From NCBI GenBank assembly GCA_003956705.1, contig QZCP01000048.1, positions 186,001-250,000 of the forward strand: 64,000 nt of DNA, written 5' to 3'. The DNA is from Brevipalpus yothersi (taxonomy: Eukaryota; Arthropoda; Arachnida; Trombidiformes; Tenuipalpidae). The notes below the pieces were generated by a model. The model was not told the DNA's origin, did no database searches, and saw nothing but the letters and a program-made list of their open reading frames with translations. Numbering within the stretch: position 1 is the first letter of the stretch; each line of letters begins with the position of its first letter. This document shows, piece after piece, positions 1-11,662 of this stretch. The translations under genes and the position numbers were made by a program.

Positions 1-633
1 TGAAGATTTCTCATATTCTTCTTCCAGGAAGAGCAATAAGTACTAGAAAATAAGATTGTACACATATTTACTGATGATCAAGTTTGTTGATCATCTATCT
101 TGACAATCAATTTCAACTTACTGTGGTAAAGTACTGTGTATAAGTGTATGTAGTTTATCCAGTTTTCTTTTACCCAAAGTGAGATCATCATCAAGCAATC
201 GTCCTTCTTACCATCTTTCTTACTTACTTTGCTTGATAACTCATCGCACTCTTCATTTCTTCAGAAGTGATTCGTTTTTCAACATCAACTCCAAGATCAT
301 TTTATTCATTTACTTGTTTGACAGCATCCAAGCTTCTTCAAAGATTCAAAGTGAAAGTTTTCTTTTGTAGGTCAGTATTTGTGATTGTAAACATAATCAA
401 AATATTTTCTTTTCTGTCTCTCTCTCTGTTTTTCATATCATTTCATTTATCTGTGTTGATTGTATTTTGCATTCAATGAAGTGGAAAGTTTCCTTGTTTT
501 AGTTGAAAAATTAGCTAAAATATTCTTCTTCTCTTCTCTTCATTTTCAGTTTTGTTTTTCTCAACCACAACATCAACAAAGTTTATTTTTTGAACATTCT
601 CTTGACGTTTTCATCTTAAATCAATCTGCAATC
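1..633. other. 5' flank and likely 5' UTR of cathepsin L
   Basis: No convincing coding sequence is seen. The last 170 bases run without an obvious interruption into the cathepsin L start codon and are probably 5' untranslated sequence. A CT-rich tract near 415-430 could be the pyrimidine stretch of a 5' UTR intron, but no donor could be assigned. Confidence 0.5.
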
Positions 634-2262
634 ATGGGTCCAGTTAAAATGGTATTGATTTGCAGTCTTCTGGTGGGTCTAAGTGAAGCCATTGACAATT
701 ATATGACTGCTGAAGGTTATGAAAGTTTATTTGCTGATGAATGGGAAGCCTTCAAATCGATGTACAACAAGCGATATAATAATGAAACGGAAGAATTTTT
801 CCGTAAAAATATTTTCTTGGAAAACAAAAAGAAAATTGCTCGCCACAATATGAGAGCAGCCGATGGTTTCCATTCATATCATTTGGGTATGAATCAATTC
901 GGAGATTTGCTTCACCATGAATTCGTCCGAATCATGAATGGATTCAAGAAAGAACTCAGATTGCCCAATCATAATGCATCCTCTTTCATGACTCCTCATC
1001 ACTTCACACCACCAGCTGAACTCGATTGGAGACAACATGGCTATGTAAGTTATATTCGTTGATCTGATTGCTCATTTTACCCAATGATTCAATGTCAAAT
1101 TGGGATTCAAATTCAATCCAATCTTCTTCATCCCAAATGAGCGACTTTGATGAAGGATGAGTGGCTCTAAGTCTCTTACGAGTAAAATTATCTGATTCCA
1201 GGGTTTTGCTGACCAAACTAAATCACTCGAGACTATAATTCCACCGATCAATAGATGATCGATTAGATATATTCGATATTCGAACTGCTGATATGAGTTT
1301 GTCTGTAATTTAGTGATGATCACACAGTTGTTGCATGATAATAGATAGATAGATATATCAGCAGCAAGAAAAATGAGAAAGTAGTAGACTAATTCTTGCG
1401 ATTTTCTTGATTTAAACTCATCTGATTCTTATTCTTATTCTTTTGGCCTAAAAATCTTAATTTCTCTCTGTAGGTAACTCCAGTTAAAGATCAAGGACAA
1501 TGTGGATCCTGCTGGGCATTCAGTACGGTAAGTTGGACTGCTCAATAGCCTTGATAGCAATTGGCATGACCCAGATGACTGTACAAGATCGATTTTGACG
1601 GGTTTTATCGATTTATTGAATATTTTCAGACTGGAGCTCTTGAGGGTCAGCACTTCCGGAAAACTGGAAAAATGGTTTCACTGTCTGAACAAAATCTTGT
1701 GGATTGCTCGAAAAAATTCGGAAACAATGGCTGTGAAGGTGGTCTTATGGACAATGCTTTTGCCTACATTCGTCAAAACCATGGTCTTGACACGGAAAAG
1801 TCTTATCCCTATGAAGCTAGAGTAAGCTGATCGTCAATAATGATTTGTTAAACCACAAAATCTGATCAATCAAATTACAAATTACAGGATGCTCGCTGCC
1901 GATTCCATCGACGTGATGTTGGTGCAAGTGATACTGGCTTCGTTGATATTCCAGAAGGAGATGAAACTAAATTGGCTGAAGCTCTTGCCGCAAATGGACC
2001 AATCTCAGTGGCCATCGATGCCAGCCATGAGTCATTCCAATTTTATCATCACGGCGTTTATGATGAGCCTCAATGTGATCCACAGAACTTGGATCACGGA
2101 GTCCTTGCGGTTGGCTATGGTGTGACTAGTGATGGAAAGAAGTATTGGATTGTGAAAAACAGTTGGGGTGAAAAATGGGGTGAGAAAGGCTTCATCCGAA
2201 TGATCAAAGACAAAAGCAATCAATGTGGAATTGCCACTTCAGCTAGTTATCCTCTTGTCTAA
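634..2262 (+). CDS. cathepsin L-like papain-family cysteine protease
   Basis: A secreted or lysosomal cysteine endopeptidase made as a zymogen. Four coding exons join in frame: 634-1044, 1474-1527, 1630-1821 and 1888-2262, giving 343 aa, the usual length for cathepsin L. Residues 1-19 are a signal peptide. An inhibitor I29 propeptide with an ERFNIN-like helix covers about 35-95. The mature enzyme starts near residue 126 (PAELDWR). The catalytic set is complete: Cys150 in QGQCGSCWAF, His289 in NLDHGVLAVGYG and Asn310 in VKNSWG. The short second exon encodes just the active-site cysteine segment. In mites, enzymes of this class act in gut digestion and yolk processing; which role applies here cannot be told. 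The ATG was chosen because it directly precedes the signal peptide. Family assignment is secure; the exact orthologue is not. Confidence 0.96.
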
Positions 2263-3394
2263 TAACTTTATTTTGACTTCACTTCTCTCAATTTATTCTT
2301 TATCTCAATCAACGGAGAGGTGTCGAGTAATTGTGATACAAACTGCTTGCTTTGAACAATCATGAGATCAGCTTCTACCGAAATCAAAGATCCATGTATC
2401 GATTCACTTTCTAACGCTCTGAAATGAAATATTTCTTTTTGAACACCTTAAATTTTTATAAATATCTGTTCATTTTATAGCCCAAAAATCATAGAGCAAG
2501 TGAGAGAAGGCTAATAGTTGATCATTAAAGAGAATAAACGAAATTTTTCCTCTGATCAAGAGAAGTTAGGATGTCAAAGACGATGTAGATAATAATAATA
2601 TCATGAGGATTAAGTAGGGGGATAAATCACTTCTGAAAGTAAAGAAGATCAATGCTATGTAGATAAGAACAATTCGTAGCAAAATTCAGATTCTTCTAGA
2701 AAACGACTCCATTTTTCCTCGATGATTGTCTCACTTCTTGTGACATAGTTTCTCTTAACACAACTGATGAGTTGATTACTTTATATAACTTTGAAATCCA
2801 AACCAAACTACGATGACTTCAAATGGACTATTAGATGAAGGTTATGTTGGTTTAGCTCGATCGAAAAAATTGGAATTCTCTGTAATCCAATCAATCATAT
2901 TTGGTTATAGATCTCTTTAAATAATTAACGATCATCTTTTTTTGGATAAGAATATTAGAAGTAAATGAAAGTCTAGTTTTTGTTCAGTAAAAACATCAAA
3001 AGTATTTATTTTCAAGGGGCATATTTTCTCTATGAAACAAAAATTACGTCTCGTTTCGAGCCAAATAGACAAGCAATAAAATTCCATACTCTATTTAAAT
3101 GTTAAGACTGTCTGATAACTGATACTGATGACTGATAATGGTAATGATTCCCTGAGAAGTGGTATTATTGTCGTTGAATTTATTTTGATCGGCTCATAGA
3201 CCACATATCGAAGAAGACTTCTCTCAGAAATGGACCAATTTTCAACAAAAACTACAAACTACTGACAATAAGGTTCTGTTATATTATCGCACAATATTTT
3301 CCATCCACCTAAATCACTTGATCACTAGGATCGTTTTGAAAATCAGAGACAATCAAAGATCAATGAAAATATCCACATTGAATTCCAGTAGCTG
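2263..3394. other. intergenic, 3' side of cathepsin L and of a C2HC zinc-finger gene
   Basis: A convergent intergenic stretch holding the 3' UTR of cathepsin L on the left and that of the zinc-finger gene on the right. AT-rich, with no ORF or repeat I can support. Confidence 0.5.
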
Positions 3395-4697
3395 TTAATT
3401 ATTGGTTCGTTTACCACAACTGAATTCATGAATCCTCAATGAGCCATGAGAAAATTTTTTCCCACACTTGCTACATGTAGCCAATGGTCTTCTAGGATTT
3501 TTGATTGGCCCATTTGAATGGGTTTTCATATTTTGCTGCTTATTTTCTGGGCCTCGGCAAGCTTTCTCATGGGTTGCCAATCTGTGGGGAAAAAATGTTC
3601 GCCCACACTTGGAACAAGGATTGAGTTGAGATTTGAAATGCTCCCATCCTTCAGGATCACATCCTGGAATCGATGATAGTGATGGTCGATGCAATAGTGC
3701 TAATCTTTGCTGTCCAGAATTTTCACTCTTCCACCGCTACGAGGTGAAAAAAAATTGATTTGAGGTAAAAGCAATTTTTCCAATAATAAATGGTTGAAAA
3801 TGGAACAAAAATTATTGCTATCTCATAAGTAAATTGCTCAATTTAACCCAGTAAATTTCAATTGTCATTAAAGAAAGAAAACTTTGTCTCAAAATATACC
3901 CAAAATATACTCACTTCCAGGCATCCAGCTTCATGATCTTCCATTTCTTCCGGAGTAAAATCTTTTTTACACAAATAACACTTCATCTTTGAACTTGTCC
4001 AATCATAACATAATTCAGTTGGTTTTATCGGCACTTGTGAATCTTGATTATTATTGTCACTTTCCGATTGACTTTTTACACTCTTACTATTTTCGATACA
4101 TTTTTTGCCATTCAATTCGTTGTGACTGTGGAAGCGCTCAGGAGCCGAAGCTCTGTCACACGAATTACATGGCTTCTTGAAACATCGATTGGCTTGTGTT
4201 TGAAATCGAAAACCAATACTATCTACTGTAGCCCTGTAGCCACCCATTCGTTTTGAGGTTCGAGATGTTGGAAAAAGGGATTTCGCTTGAATTTTGGCAC
4301 TTTTATCACTTGAATCTCCAAGCGATTCGTTTGAACTGAAAAAATCATGTCTCATCAGTGAATCAATAACGGGATGACGAATATTCGGTGTTGGCCGTTC
4401 CAGTCTTTTGGTTCGTGGACGATCTTGTGGCCTATCTCTAATATTACTACTTAGATTCGATTGCATTGATCTTTTCCTTCGATCTGATTCAATGTTCAAT
4501 GCAGTGTCCAAAACACAACTCATTAAATGATTATGAGTTTCACTTGTACTGACGAGAACATTACATATTGTACATCTCCATCTCAGATTGTCGGTCAATC
4601 GATGGGGTAACTCTTTTCGATGATCTTTTGATTCATTTCCGGGAGATCTTCCGATCAAAAATCTATACACACTGGGTATGAACGGCATATGAAACAT
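3395..4697 (-). CDS. C2HC-type zinc-finger protein with four fingers
   Basis: Two exons are supported: 4697-3915 and 3736-3395, joining in phase 0 across a donor GTGAGT and a pyrimidine-rich acceptor, for about 374 aa. Four fingers of the C-x2-C-x12-H-x3-C type are visible: near residues 42-61, at Cys240/Cys243/His255/Cys259, at Cys302/Cys305/His317/Cys321 and at Cys349/Cys352/His364/Cys368. This spacing matches the zf-C2HC_2 fingers of ZC2HC1/ZNF474-like proteins, whose molecular role is poorly known. The centre, about 70-230, is Ser/Arg-rich and looks disordered. The start is uncertain: the frame stays open for about 85 bases upstream, and a small ATG-plus-donor exon at 4998-4977 could belong to the gene, but it does not join in frame with any acceptor I can find. 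Function unknown. Confidence 0.8.
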
Positions 4698-5409
4698 ATG
4701 AACATATGAGATTATGATGATAATGATGAAAAGTTTACATTGTTTGAGGAGAGAAACAAAAGAGATACATTTAAAATCATCAGTCTATCTTTTTTTTTCT
4801 CTATCAAAATCAGGTCAAAATTTTGTCTAAATATGTGTGGACCTAGGGATTTGGCTACTTCGAAAAATCGATCCCATAAAATGAACCATTTAAAAAATGG
4901 TACATCAAACAGATGATCACTTACTACTTGTTATCTTAGAAGAAACCCAAAAAGAGAAGACAAAATCTATACTCACCTAGTTCAAGTCTAGTGGACATGA
5001 GCCATCACATAATTGTTGGTCGAATATTGTCGTCAAAACAGTCCAATAAAAAACACATACACACATATGTATTAGCAACTATTTGCTCCAGGAATATTGA
5101 ATATTGAACGCCCTTCATTTTCCTTCGATAAGAGATAGAAAAAAGTAGGAAGAGAAAAGGTTCAAGAAAGAATATTCTCTCTCTTTCTTTTCTACTGTAG
5201 CATACATATAAATTCGATTCTTTCAACGTATCAGTACAAAAAGTTATCATCGATCGATGACACTGTTCATGTCATCGAATGTGTCCACCATGGTAACATA
5301 TGTCTTTAATGGTAACATAGTGGACTGTTTCAGACAAGGTAAAGGTCGTCATGACAGTGTTCTGATCACTTGGTTAATGAAAGTGTTACGCATGGTGAAT
5401 ATCATACAT
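4698..5409. other. intergenic, 5' side of the zinc-finger gene
   Basis: Probably holds the promoter and first exon of the minus-strand zinc-finger gene. An ATG followed by a clean donor (CTAG/GTGAGT) at 4998-4977 is a candidate first exon. Near 5285-5330 the motif atggtaacata occurs twice as a short direct repeat. No other gene seen. Confidence 0.4.
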
Positions 5410-6176
5410 TAACCCCCTGCCCATAAGTCTTTGGACAAAAAAGAAAATATGATATGAGTCAAATCAGTAATTGTAGAGTTGCAGCTATTGGACGCATCTT
5501 TTTCCAACAATCCGAGAAGAAAGTCTTGAAGTTGAATTTTCGATTCATCACTCCGATAAAAAGTTATCATACTTTTATCATGTACATATTTTTTTGTACT
5601 CGATCAGTGAATTCTCTCTATTTCACTCTATATTTATGGCTTTTAGTCGTGAATTCTCTTTTTTTCTTTTCTAAATCAAAAATTGGCCTCATAGTTTGAA
5701 TTTTATGAAAAAAGAATAATTTTTTTCTCGAATTTATCGAAATGAGGGCCACTAGAACATTTCAACAATCATCGAATTTTAGCGAAACTAGCGCCCCCAT
5801 AGAGATAATGTTAAATTGGTTCGAGTTCAGATCGAAGTTCTGAAAAAATCATAGAGAATATATTTTTCTTTCTTTTTCCAAAAATTTTTTCAGAAGCTTA
5901 TCTATCGATTAGATGAAACACTCATCCCTGAAAAAATTTGCTTTGTTCAGAAACTAATTTTTTCTGAGCTCCAAAATTACTGATCGAAGTTCATCCAGTC
6001 GAATTTTTTCTGAGCCTTAGAACACTGTAACCTGAAGTTTCCTCGAAGTCAGGATAGTTTCCCATTGTAGATCAATGTGTAGTGAATGGCTACCATCAAT
6101 ATAAAATTCATCAATTCCGAGTACTGAAAGTTGTGAGGATATGAAGTTTGTCCAAAGACTTATGGGCAGGGGGTTA
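5410..6176. mobile_element. non-autonomous Tc1/mariner-type MITE, 767 bp
   Basis: The stretch begins TAACCCCCTGCCCATAAGTC at 5410 and ends with the exact reverse complement at 6176; the perfect terminal inverted repeats are 30 bp each (5410-5439 and 6147-6176). Both ends are TA, matching the TA target duplication of the Tc1/mariner superfamily. The TIR interior (AAGTCTTTGGACA) has the general look of that superfamily. The 700 bp inside holds no transposase-like ORF, only AT-rich sequence, so the element must rely on a transposase made elsewhere. Perfect TIRs suggest a recent insertion or selection for the ends. Confidence 0.85.
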
Positions 6177-7535
6177 TTCGTGAATATATATACATTCGAA
6201 TATTTGATTGCTTCAAGCAGAGATCAATTATTCCACTTCATTGGGCATGATAAACCTATGATTTTCATGCGAATGAAAAGATTTTCTCTGATTATTCAAG
6301 GTCAATGGTACTTGATATAAATATATACATGTATGTGTGTATATACGCGTATATTGTGAATGGAGCTCCTGTAATGTAACTTGTTGCACTCTCAACTCTG
6401 AACAGAATATGTCTAGATGGGTTTAAAATTTTTACCTCGCACGATAAAACTTGGATGAAAAGAATGCCAAATCCTTTTATTCCAGAAATTTTTTTTCTTT
6501 TTTCATTCCTTTGTCTGCTTCAAATATTCCGATCAGAAAGATAGATTCACAAAAGTTTTCACCCCAAAATAAAATGAATAATGGTCTCACGTCAAAATGC
6601 ATGATATAAAATGAATGTTCCTCACATCACGTAACATATCAGCCTGAGGCTCGACTAATGTGAGCCAAATAGAAGAAATTATCTATCATGATTATTATGG
6701 AAACCATATTATCGTGATAGAAAATGGTTCGAATAAGTAACTTAAATCACGTTCAATATTAGAGGAAGTGAAAGGGTTCACCACAAGCCTTCACATTTAT
6801 GTTTCTAGAAAAAAAGCTTGCATTCATTATCATAACGGTTCTATCATAATGAACGAAGTTTTAACTAGCGCAAACAATGGACTGATCTAATTTCGGATCT
6901 CGGACCTTCACTGGGATCGCACAAATCTCGTTAAAGATATTCCTGGGATCCCATAATCTCAGAGGTAGCCTCACTGTAACTGTGAGAGAATTGAGTATCA
7001 ATAATTAAGTAGATTTCAAAGCATCTTTGATGGCTTCTTCAAGCATTGGACAAATGTTCTCGCGCCACAGAATCTTCCTTAAACCTTTGAGTTTGTCCCT
7101 TGAGCCCAATTCTCTTACAAAGAAGATAGCTTTTCAAGAGAAAAAATTTTTCACACGATCAGAATTTGACTTAGTCAAGAATATTGTTAGGAATTCATTA
7201 ATCGACTGAATTTCAGAAAATTTTATTTGGCAATCTTGTTTTCGCTCGTCAAGGAGTTCACTTATATTTTATCTAATTGTCCTTATACGCTAGATGCGAA
7301 TACAGTTGAGTTGTTTTTCATATTTTTAGGTGAAGGTCTAATCGAGGGAGAGAATATTTTCATGAAAAATTTCACGCATGAAATACCGTTCGTAGTCCAA
7401 TAACGGCCAATTTTTTCGGGTCAGAAAAGTTTGCGAAAAGCAGGCTTTTCGATTGATCTTTCCGGCTCAAATATTGTAGCTTGAATTGACAATAAATTAT
7501 TACCCATAAATTCAGAAGAAGTCGGGAAAGAAATC
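6177..7535. other. intergenic; possible unassigned minus-strand exon near 7000-7130
   Basis: No gene can be supported. On the minus strand near 7130-7010 a short open stretch ends ...KILWRENICPMLEEAIKD... before a stop; it looks protein-like but has no partner exon and resembles nothing I recognise. The region may be left-over sequence from the array to its right. Confidence 0.25.
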
Positions 7536-8765
7536 AAACATTCATCACTATCAATATATAAAAAATAAAAATATGCAACAGATTTGGGAATATCAGAAGC
7601 AAGCTATGGCTTACCTGCGATGGCCTCATCAAGTTGCGATAAACCTACACCAGAGAAAAATCTCCATCAGAAACTCTTATATAAATCAAAGTTACACAGT
7701 GTTGAGCTAACAAACTTCTAGATCAGAGAGCAGGCATTTTCTTTCGAAAGCGTTTGATGAATCATCACCAATTTCCACTCTGATTTGATTCCATTACTTA
7801 CCGTAGACAAGCAAGAGAAGGTAACGAAGGAGGAGAACTCTATTACTCCTCAGTCCCATTACATTGATACATCCACAGAAATTAGAGAGCCACAACATAG
7901 CTTCTTGACTCAAAAATGATAATCGTTGAAGACGGATAGGCTTTCAGAAACTTTCTGATAGTTATTCAATCTTCATTTTTCTTCATCTGAAATGATAAAG
8001 GAACTGATCAATTTTGATAATTGAGAATGAAGGATGCTGCTTTGCCCGAGTAATCACGTATTTTGATACTTTCTTTGAGAGGAATTCCATGAGTAAAAAT
8101 ATCGTCACTTTTCCTGGAATCTGAGCTGTTTCTTCCTCTCAGGAGTTATTCAATCCTTTTTCGGGATGACGAAATTTTCAAATCTTCACACTCCTCTGAT
8201 ATGATTTGCCTTGATGTTACGAGATAATTTGGCTATGAAAAAGTTGAGAAAAAACTTTTTAGTGATTGCCTATCTCAGAAAAAGGGAAGCTCAACTAAGT
8301 GTCCTGAAGGACTCATGAAATCGAGTCCATCGAAGAATCATATTGCTGGAATGGAGGAAATAATCTATCCCTAAGTTTCATTCGGCGAGTCCCACTTTCA
8401 TTTCAACTACTACTAACTTATCACTCAAATTTGGAAAAAACAGTCTGAACCAAGAGAGGGATTTGTTTTGATATCTGAATTTGTGTTCTAGGTTTCCTCA
8501 TAGATTGAATCCCATATCCCAGGTTCTTGATTTTGATAATTGAGTAGATCAACTGGATCCTATGCCTGATGTATTTGCAAGTGAAGATATAAAGTTCTAA
8601 ATACTCTTAATTGTAGAGAAATGCACTCACCCAGATGATCCTAGGCATAATTGTCCTGAAATCTGCATTGATGTTGAAAATTGTATTGGGCTGAAAGATT
8701 ATTCCCCGGCGTTCTGGTGGTTCGATTGGCAATCCTGAGGAATTTCGTGGATTAAAGCCGAAAGG
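7536..8765. repeat. segmental duplication, left copy (pairs with 14729-15990)
   Basis: About 1.23 kb is near-identical over long stretches to 14729-15990 in the same orientation. The left edge is sharp: both copies share a block beginning cattcatcactatcaatata and differ to the left of it. The right edge fades around 8765. The copy carries exons 1 and 2 and the upstream region of the secreted protease-homologue family but not the body exons, so it is a partial gene duplication. Confidence 0.85.
7615..7898 (-). pseudogene. 5' fragment of a secreted serine-protease-homologue gene (exons 1-2 only)
   Basis: Exon 1 (7898-7802) encodes a hydrophobic signal-like peptide ending with the donor G/GTAAG. 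Exon 2 (7644-7615, 30 nt) encodes the Leu-Asp-Glu segment and has an acceptor and donor at the same places as the intact genes of this array. Downstream of about 7536, where exons 3 and 4 should be, the sequence is unrelated. The fragment therefore cannot encode the protein unless exons lie further away. Confidence 0.75.
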
Positions 8766-9280
8766 ATAAACATTTTTTTCGCCATGATCAAATACCGGGG
8801 GGATGATAATTGTTTATTCATTAATGTATAATCAATACTTCCCTACTAGTTGAGGCATTGTGCCTTGTTGCATGAAGTAAGGCTATTGTTGTATCGAAAA
8901 ACCTCGAATCAAATGAATTTTCACCTGATTTTCACACAAATTGCGGCTACAAATTGAACCAAGATTGATTTGTTTTTTGAACCTCTCAGTTGAATAGAGA
9001 AAATTCTCTAATTATTAATTTTTGAGAGCATAACCGATTTAGAGATGTATTTTCCTTCTTACATCACCTTTTCAATACACATGTATTACTTTAGTTTCGG
9101 CTAACCTGTGAACCACATAGTCCATTTTGGTTTACTCGTAAAACTTATTTATCTGGAGTAACCAAACGTTTACATGAGAAATTGGTTAATTTTTATTTTA
9201 CTCACAATGAGAGTAGACCGAATGAGTTCTTTGCACAAAAAAATGAAACTGAGACAATTTTCTGAGCAGGCTAATTACAT
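8766..9280. other. intergenic within the array
   Basis: AT-rich spacer between the duplicated block and the truncated family copy at 9281. No ORF or repeat I can support. Confidence 0.4.
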
Positions 9281-9848
9281 TTATTGATGGAAACAACTCG
9301 AATATGGTGCAAGAGGAGGAATCTTGAAAAAACCTTCGAAGATCCAATTTTTAGTAGAATCATCAACGGAAAACACAGCCACTGCATAATTTTCAACTAC
9401 TCTTCTCAGTTGTCCGAAGGATTCTTTCTGCTTCTTCGATTTATCAATAAGTTTTCGTACAAGAAGATATTCTTCGTTGGGAGCACGTCTCAACGAAATA
9501 GCCATAGATTTAGATTGATATCCAAATATTTTCCAGTTCGACCAGAAACAAGTAATTTTCAGATGAGAGATATCGTTTGGGATTTTCAAATTCACAGCAT
9601 TAGTTGGATAGGTTTCCTGTCCATCTGGTAATCTATTACATTGAGTTAACAAATTTCGAATTCAGACTGCAGGCATTTCCTTCCGAAAGTGGTTGATGAA
9701 TCCACACCAATTCTCACAGTGATTTGATTTAAATTTGTTCGGCGTACTTACCGTAAGAGAGCAAGATAAGGTAACGAAGAGGAAGCATTCGATTTCTCTT
9801 CAGTTCCGTTGAATTGATAATTCCACAGAAATGAGAGAGCCATACCAT
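9281..9848 (-). pseudogene. internally deleted copy of the secreted serine-protease-homologue family
   Basis: The 3' part (about 9640-9281) encodes a C-terminal half clearly related to the neighbours: NAVNLKIP...ITCFW...RRAPNEEYLLV...NWIFEGFFK. Exon 1 with its signal peptide and donor lies at 9848-9752. Between them, the sequence at about 9650-9740 matches intron 1 of the other copies and runs directly into the middle of exon 4. Exons 2 and 3 and the first part of exon 4, which carries the paired cysteines, are thus missing by a single deletion. No later frame break is seen, so the loss may be recent. A short product from an internal start is possible but unlikely to fold. Confidence 0.78.
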
Positions 9849-10608
9849 AGCTCGCTGACTAGAAAATGGTAAAAATAATGATCGTTGATGACACATAGGA
9901 TGCCAAAAATTTCCTAAAATCAGTCAATCTTCATTCTCCTCAATCTGAAATGATCGAAGAACTGATCAATATCGATGATTGAGTGTGAGTAATGCAACTT
10001 TATTCGAGTAACCACATACTTTGATACTATTTTCCCTCAGAGGAATTTCATGTGGGAAAATATCATCACTTTTTATGAGATTTGAGTTGTTTTTTGCTCT
10101 TGCAAGCTATTCAATCTCTTCTTGGCACAAAAAATTCAATTTTTTACATTCCTCTCATATGGCTTGTGATGTTATTTGCCTTGATGTTACAAAATAATTT
10201 GACAATGAGAAAAACTGAGGGAAAATCTATACTTCATGGTGATAATCTATCGTCTCAATTGGAAGTGCATTTGAAATCGAGTTCATCGATGGATATGGAC
10301 TAGTGGCAAATAATACCTGTGGAATGGGGAGAATAATCTATCCCGTTAGATTTATTCAGCAAATCTCATCTTCATTTTGAGTTATTATCACTGAAATTGT
10401 ATTGACCGATGAATATAGACGATGATATTGATATGGGGTAACTGAACATTTATACAGGAGATTGGCTAATTGTGATTTTACCGAGAATAAAACGAGACCA
10501 AATAAGCTTTACGCGCAAAAACATGAATTTAAGACCATTTCTTGAGAGGAATAATCACATTTATTCATGAAGACAACTCAAAAAAGATGCTCTCATCCTG
10601 TTTAAATC
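9849..10608. other. intergenic, upstream of the broken copy and downstream of the next gene
   Basis: The left part (to about 10350) is a third, more diverged copy of the upstream region shared by 7900-8420 and 15090-15620. It probably contains the promoter of the 9281 copy. No independent gene seen. Confidence 0.5.
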
Positions 10609-11468
10609 TCACTGAAAATAAGGAGGACTCTTGAAAAAACCATTGAAGATCCAATTTTCCTTTGGTTTACTGACAGAAAACACAGCCTGTGCGAAATTCT
10701 CTTCTCCACTTCTTAGGTCTTCGAAAGATTTTTTCTGCTTCTTTGATTCATCGATGAGTTTTTGCACAAGTAGATAGTCTCCGTTCGGAGCACGTCTCCA
10801 CGAAACAATTGAAGAATGGATGGATGAGATGTTAAATATATTTCCACTCGTCCAGAAACAAGTATAGGTCAAATTAGAGATATCTTTTGGGATTTTCAAA
10901 GCCACAGCATTAGTTGCAAGGGTTTCTAGTCCATCTACTAAGCGACTGAGGTCATCATCAGCATAAATCAGATCGAACAGCTCATCATATCTACTTTTCG
11001 GAGTGGGTCGAGGTAAGGAAGTCATTTGACTCATCGGTTTCGGAGCGTAAATCGCTATTCGACCTCGCTTTTCACCTCCTGTTGTTATGCACCATTCTGG
11101 TACCAATATTTTATTTCCTTTCCTGATCACACCAAGGCATGAACGTTCACTAGAATCCACTGTATTAACCCTGTGAAAAGGTAAGTGATTTCTAGTGTTC
11201 TTCGATTTTATTCTGATGGACAAGCTTACCAAACATGAACGATGAAGGGAAGTGGTCTCATCTCTCCATTGCGAAGAGGTAGTTCTGCTTTTACACATTC
11301 ATCTAAATTCAGCAAATATACGTTATCTGATGAAGTTATCAGATGAAATGAAGCTCAACGTACCTGCAAATACGTTATCAAATGCCAAAAGAACTGCAAA
11401 AAATTATAGGAAAATTTTAGCATTAACTGAAGCTGCAATCTGATGTTTACTCTATAAAAAAGATTTTG

Positions 11469-11522
<54 letters not shown>

Positions 11523-11662
11523 AGTTTTCGAGGAACATTTGGAACATTTCACAATCAGTAGTTGATCTTTCAGCAATAAAATTTGTTTACCCGAGGGTAA
11601 TTTTTCTCCTATCTGGATCACTTACAGCAAATTAAGAGGTAGAGATAATGGAGTACCAGCAT
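10609..11662 (-). CDS. secreted inactive serine-protease-like protein, array gene 1
   Basis: Four exons join in frame: 11662-11626, 11393-11364, 11302-11230 and 11170-10609, giving 233 aa. Residues 1-22 form a textbook signal peptide. Cys58 and Cys74 bracket a block (C-L-G-V-I...I-L-V-P-E-W-C) whose 17-residue length and pattern equal the C-x-G...A-A-H-C block of chymotrypsin-fold proteases, with Trp73 where the catalytic His would be. RIAIYA and a later Y-A-D-D-D-L resemble the strand and N-D-I-A-L/Asp motif that follow. No GDSGGP serine motif is present. The C-terminus carries a family-specific WIFNGFFK. I infer a secreted pseudo-protease. Similar dead proteases in parasitic mites interfere with host proteins, but no role is shown here. 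Intron 1 contains a long GA tract. Confidence 0.75.
11473..11519. repeat. (GA)n microsatellite inside intron 1 of array gene 1
   Basis: An uninterrupted AG dinucleotide run of about 47 bp. It lies between exon 1 and exon 2 of the minus-strand gene, where it reads as a CT tract that could act as part of the pyrimidine stretch. Confidence 0.95.

Noticed and set aside
7027..7209. Plus-strand 60 aa frame
   Set aside because: Short, no motif, and in a region likely derived from the minus-strand array.
9284..9631. Plus-strand frame of 115 aa opposite the broken family copy
   Set aside because: Antisense shadow of the pseudogene, whose minus-strand frame has clear paralogues.
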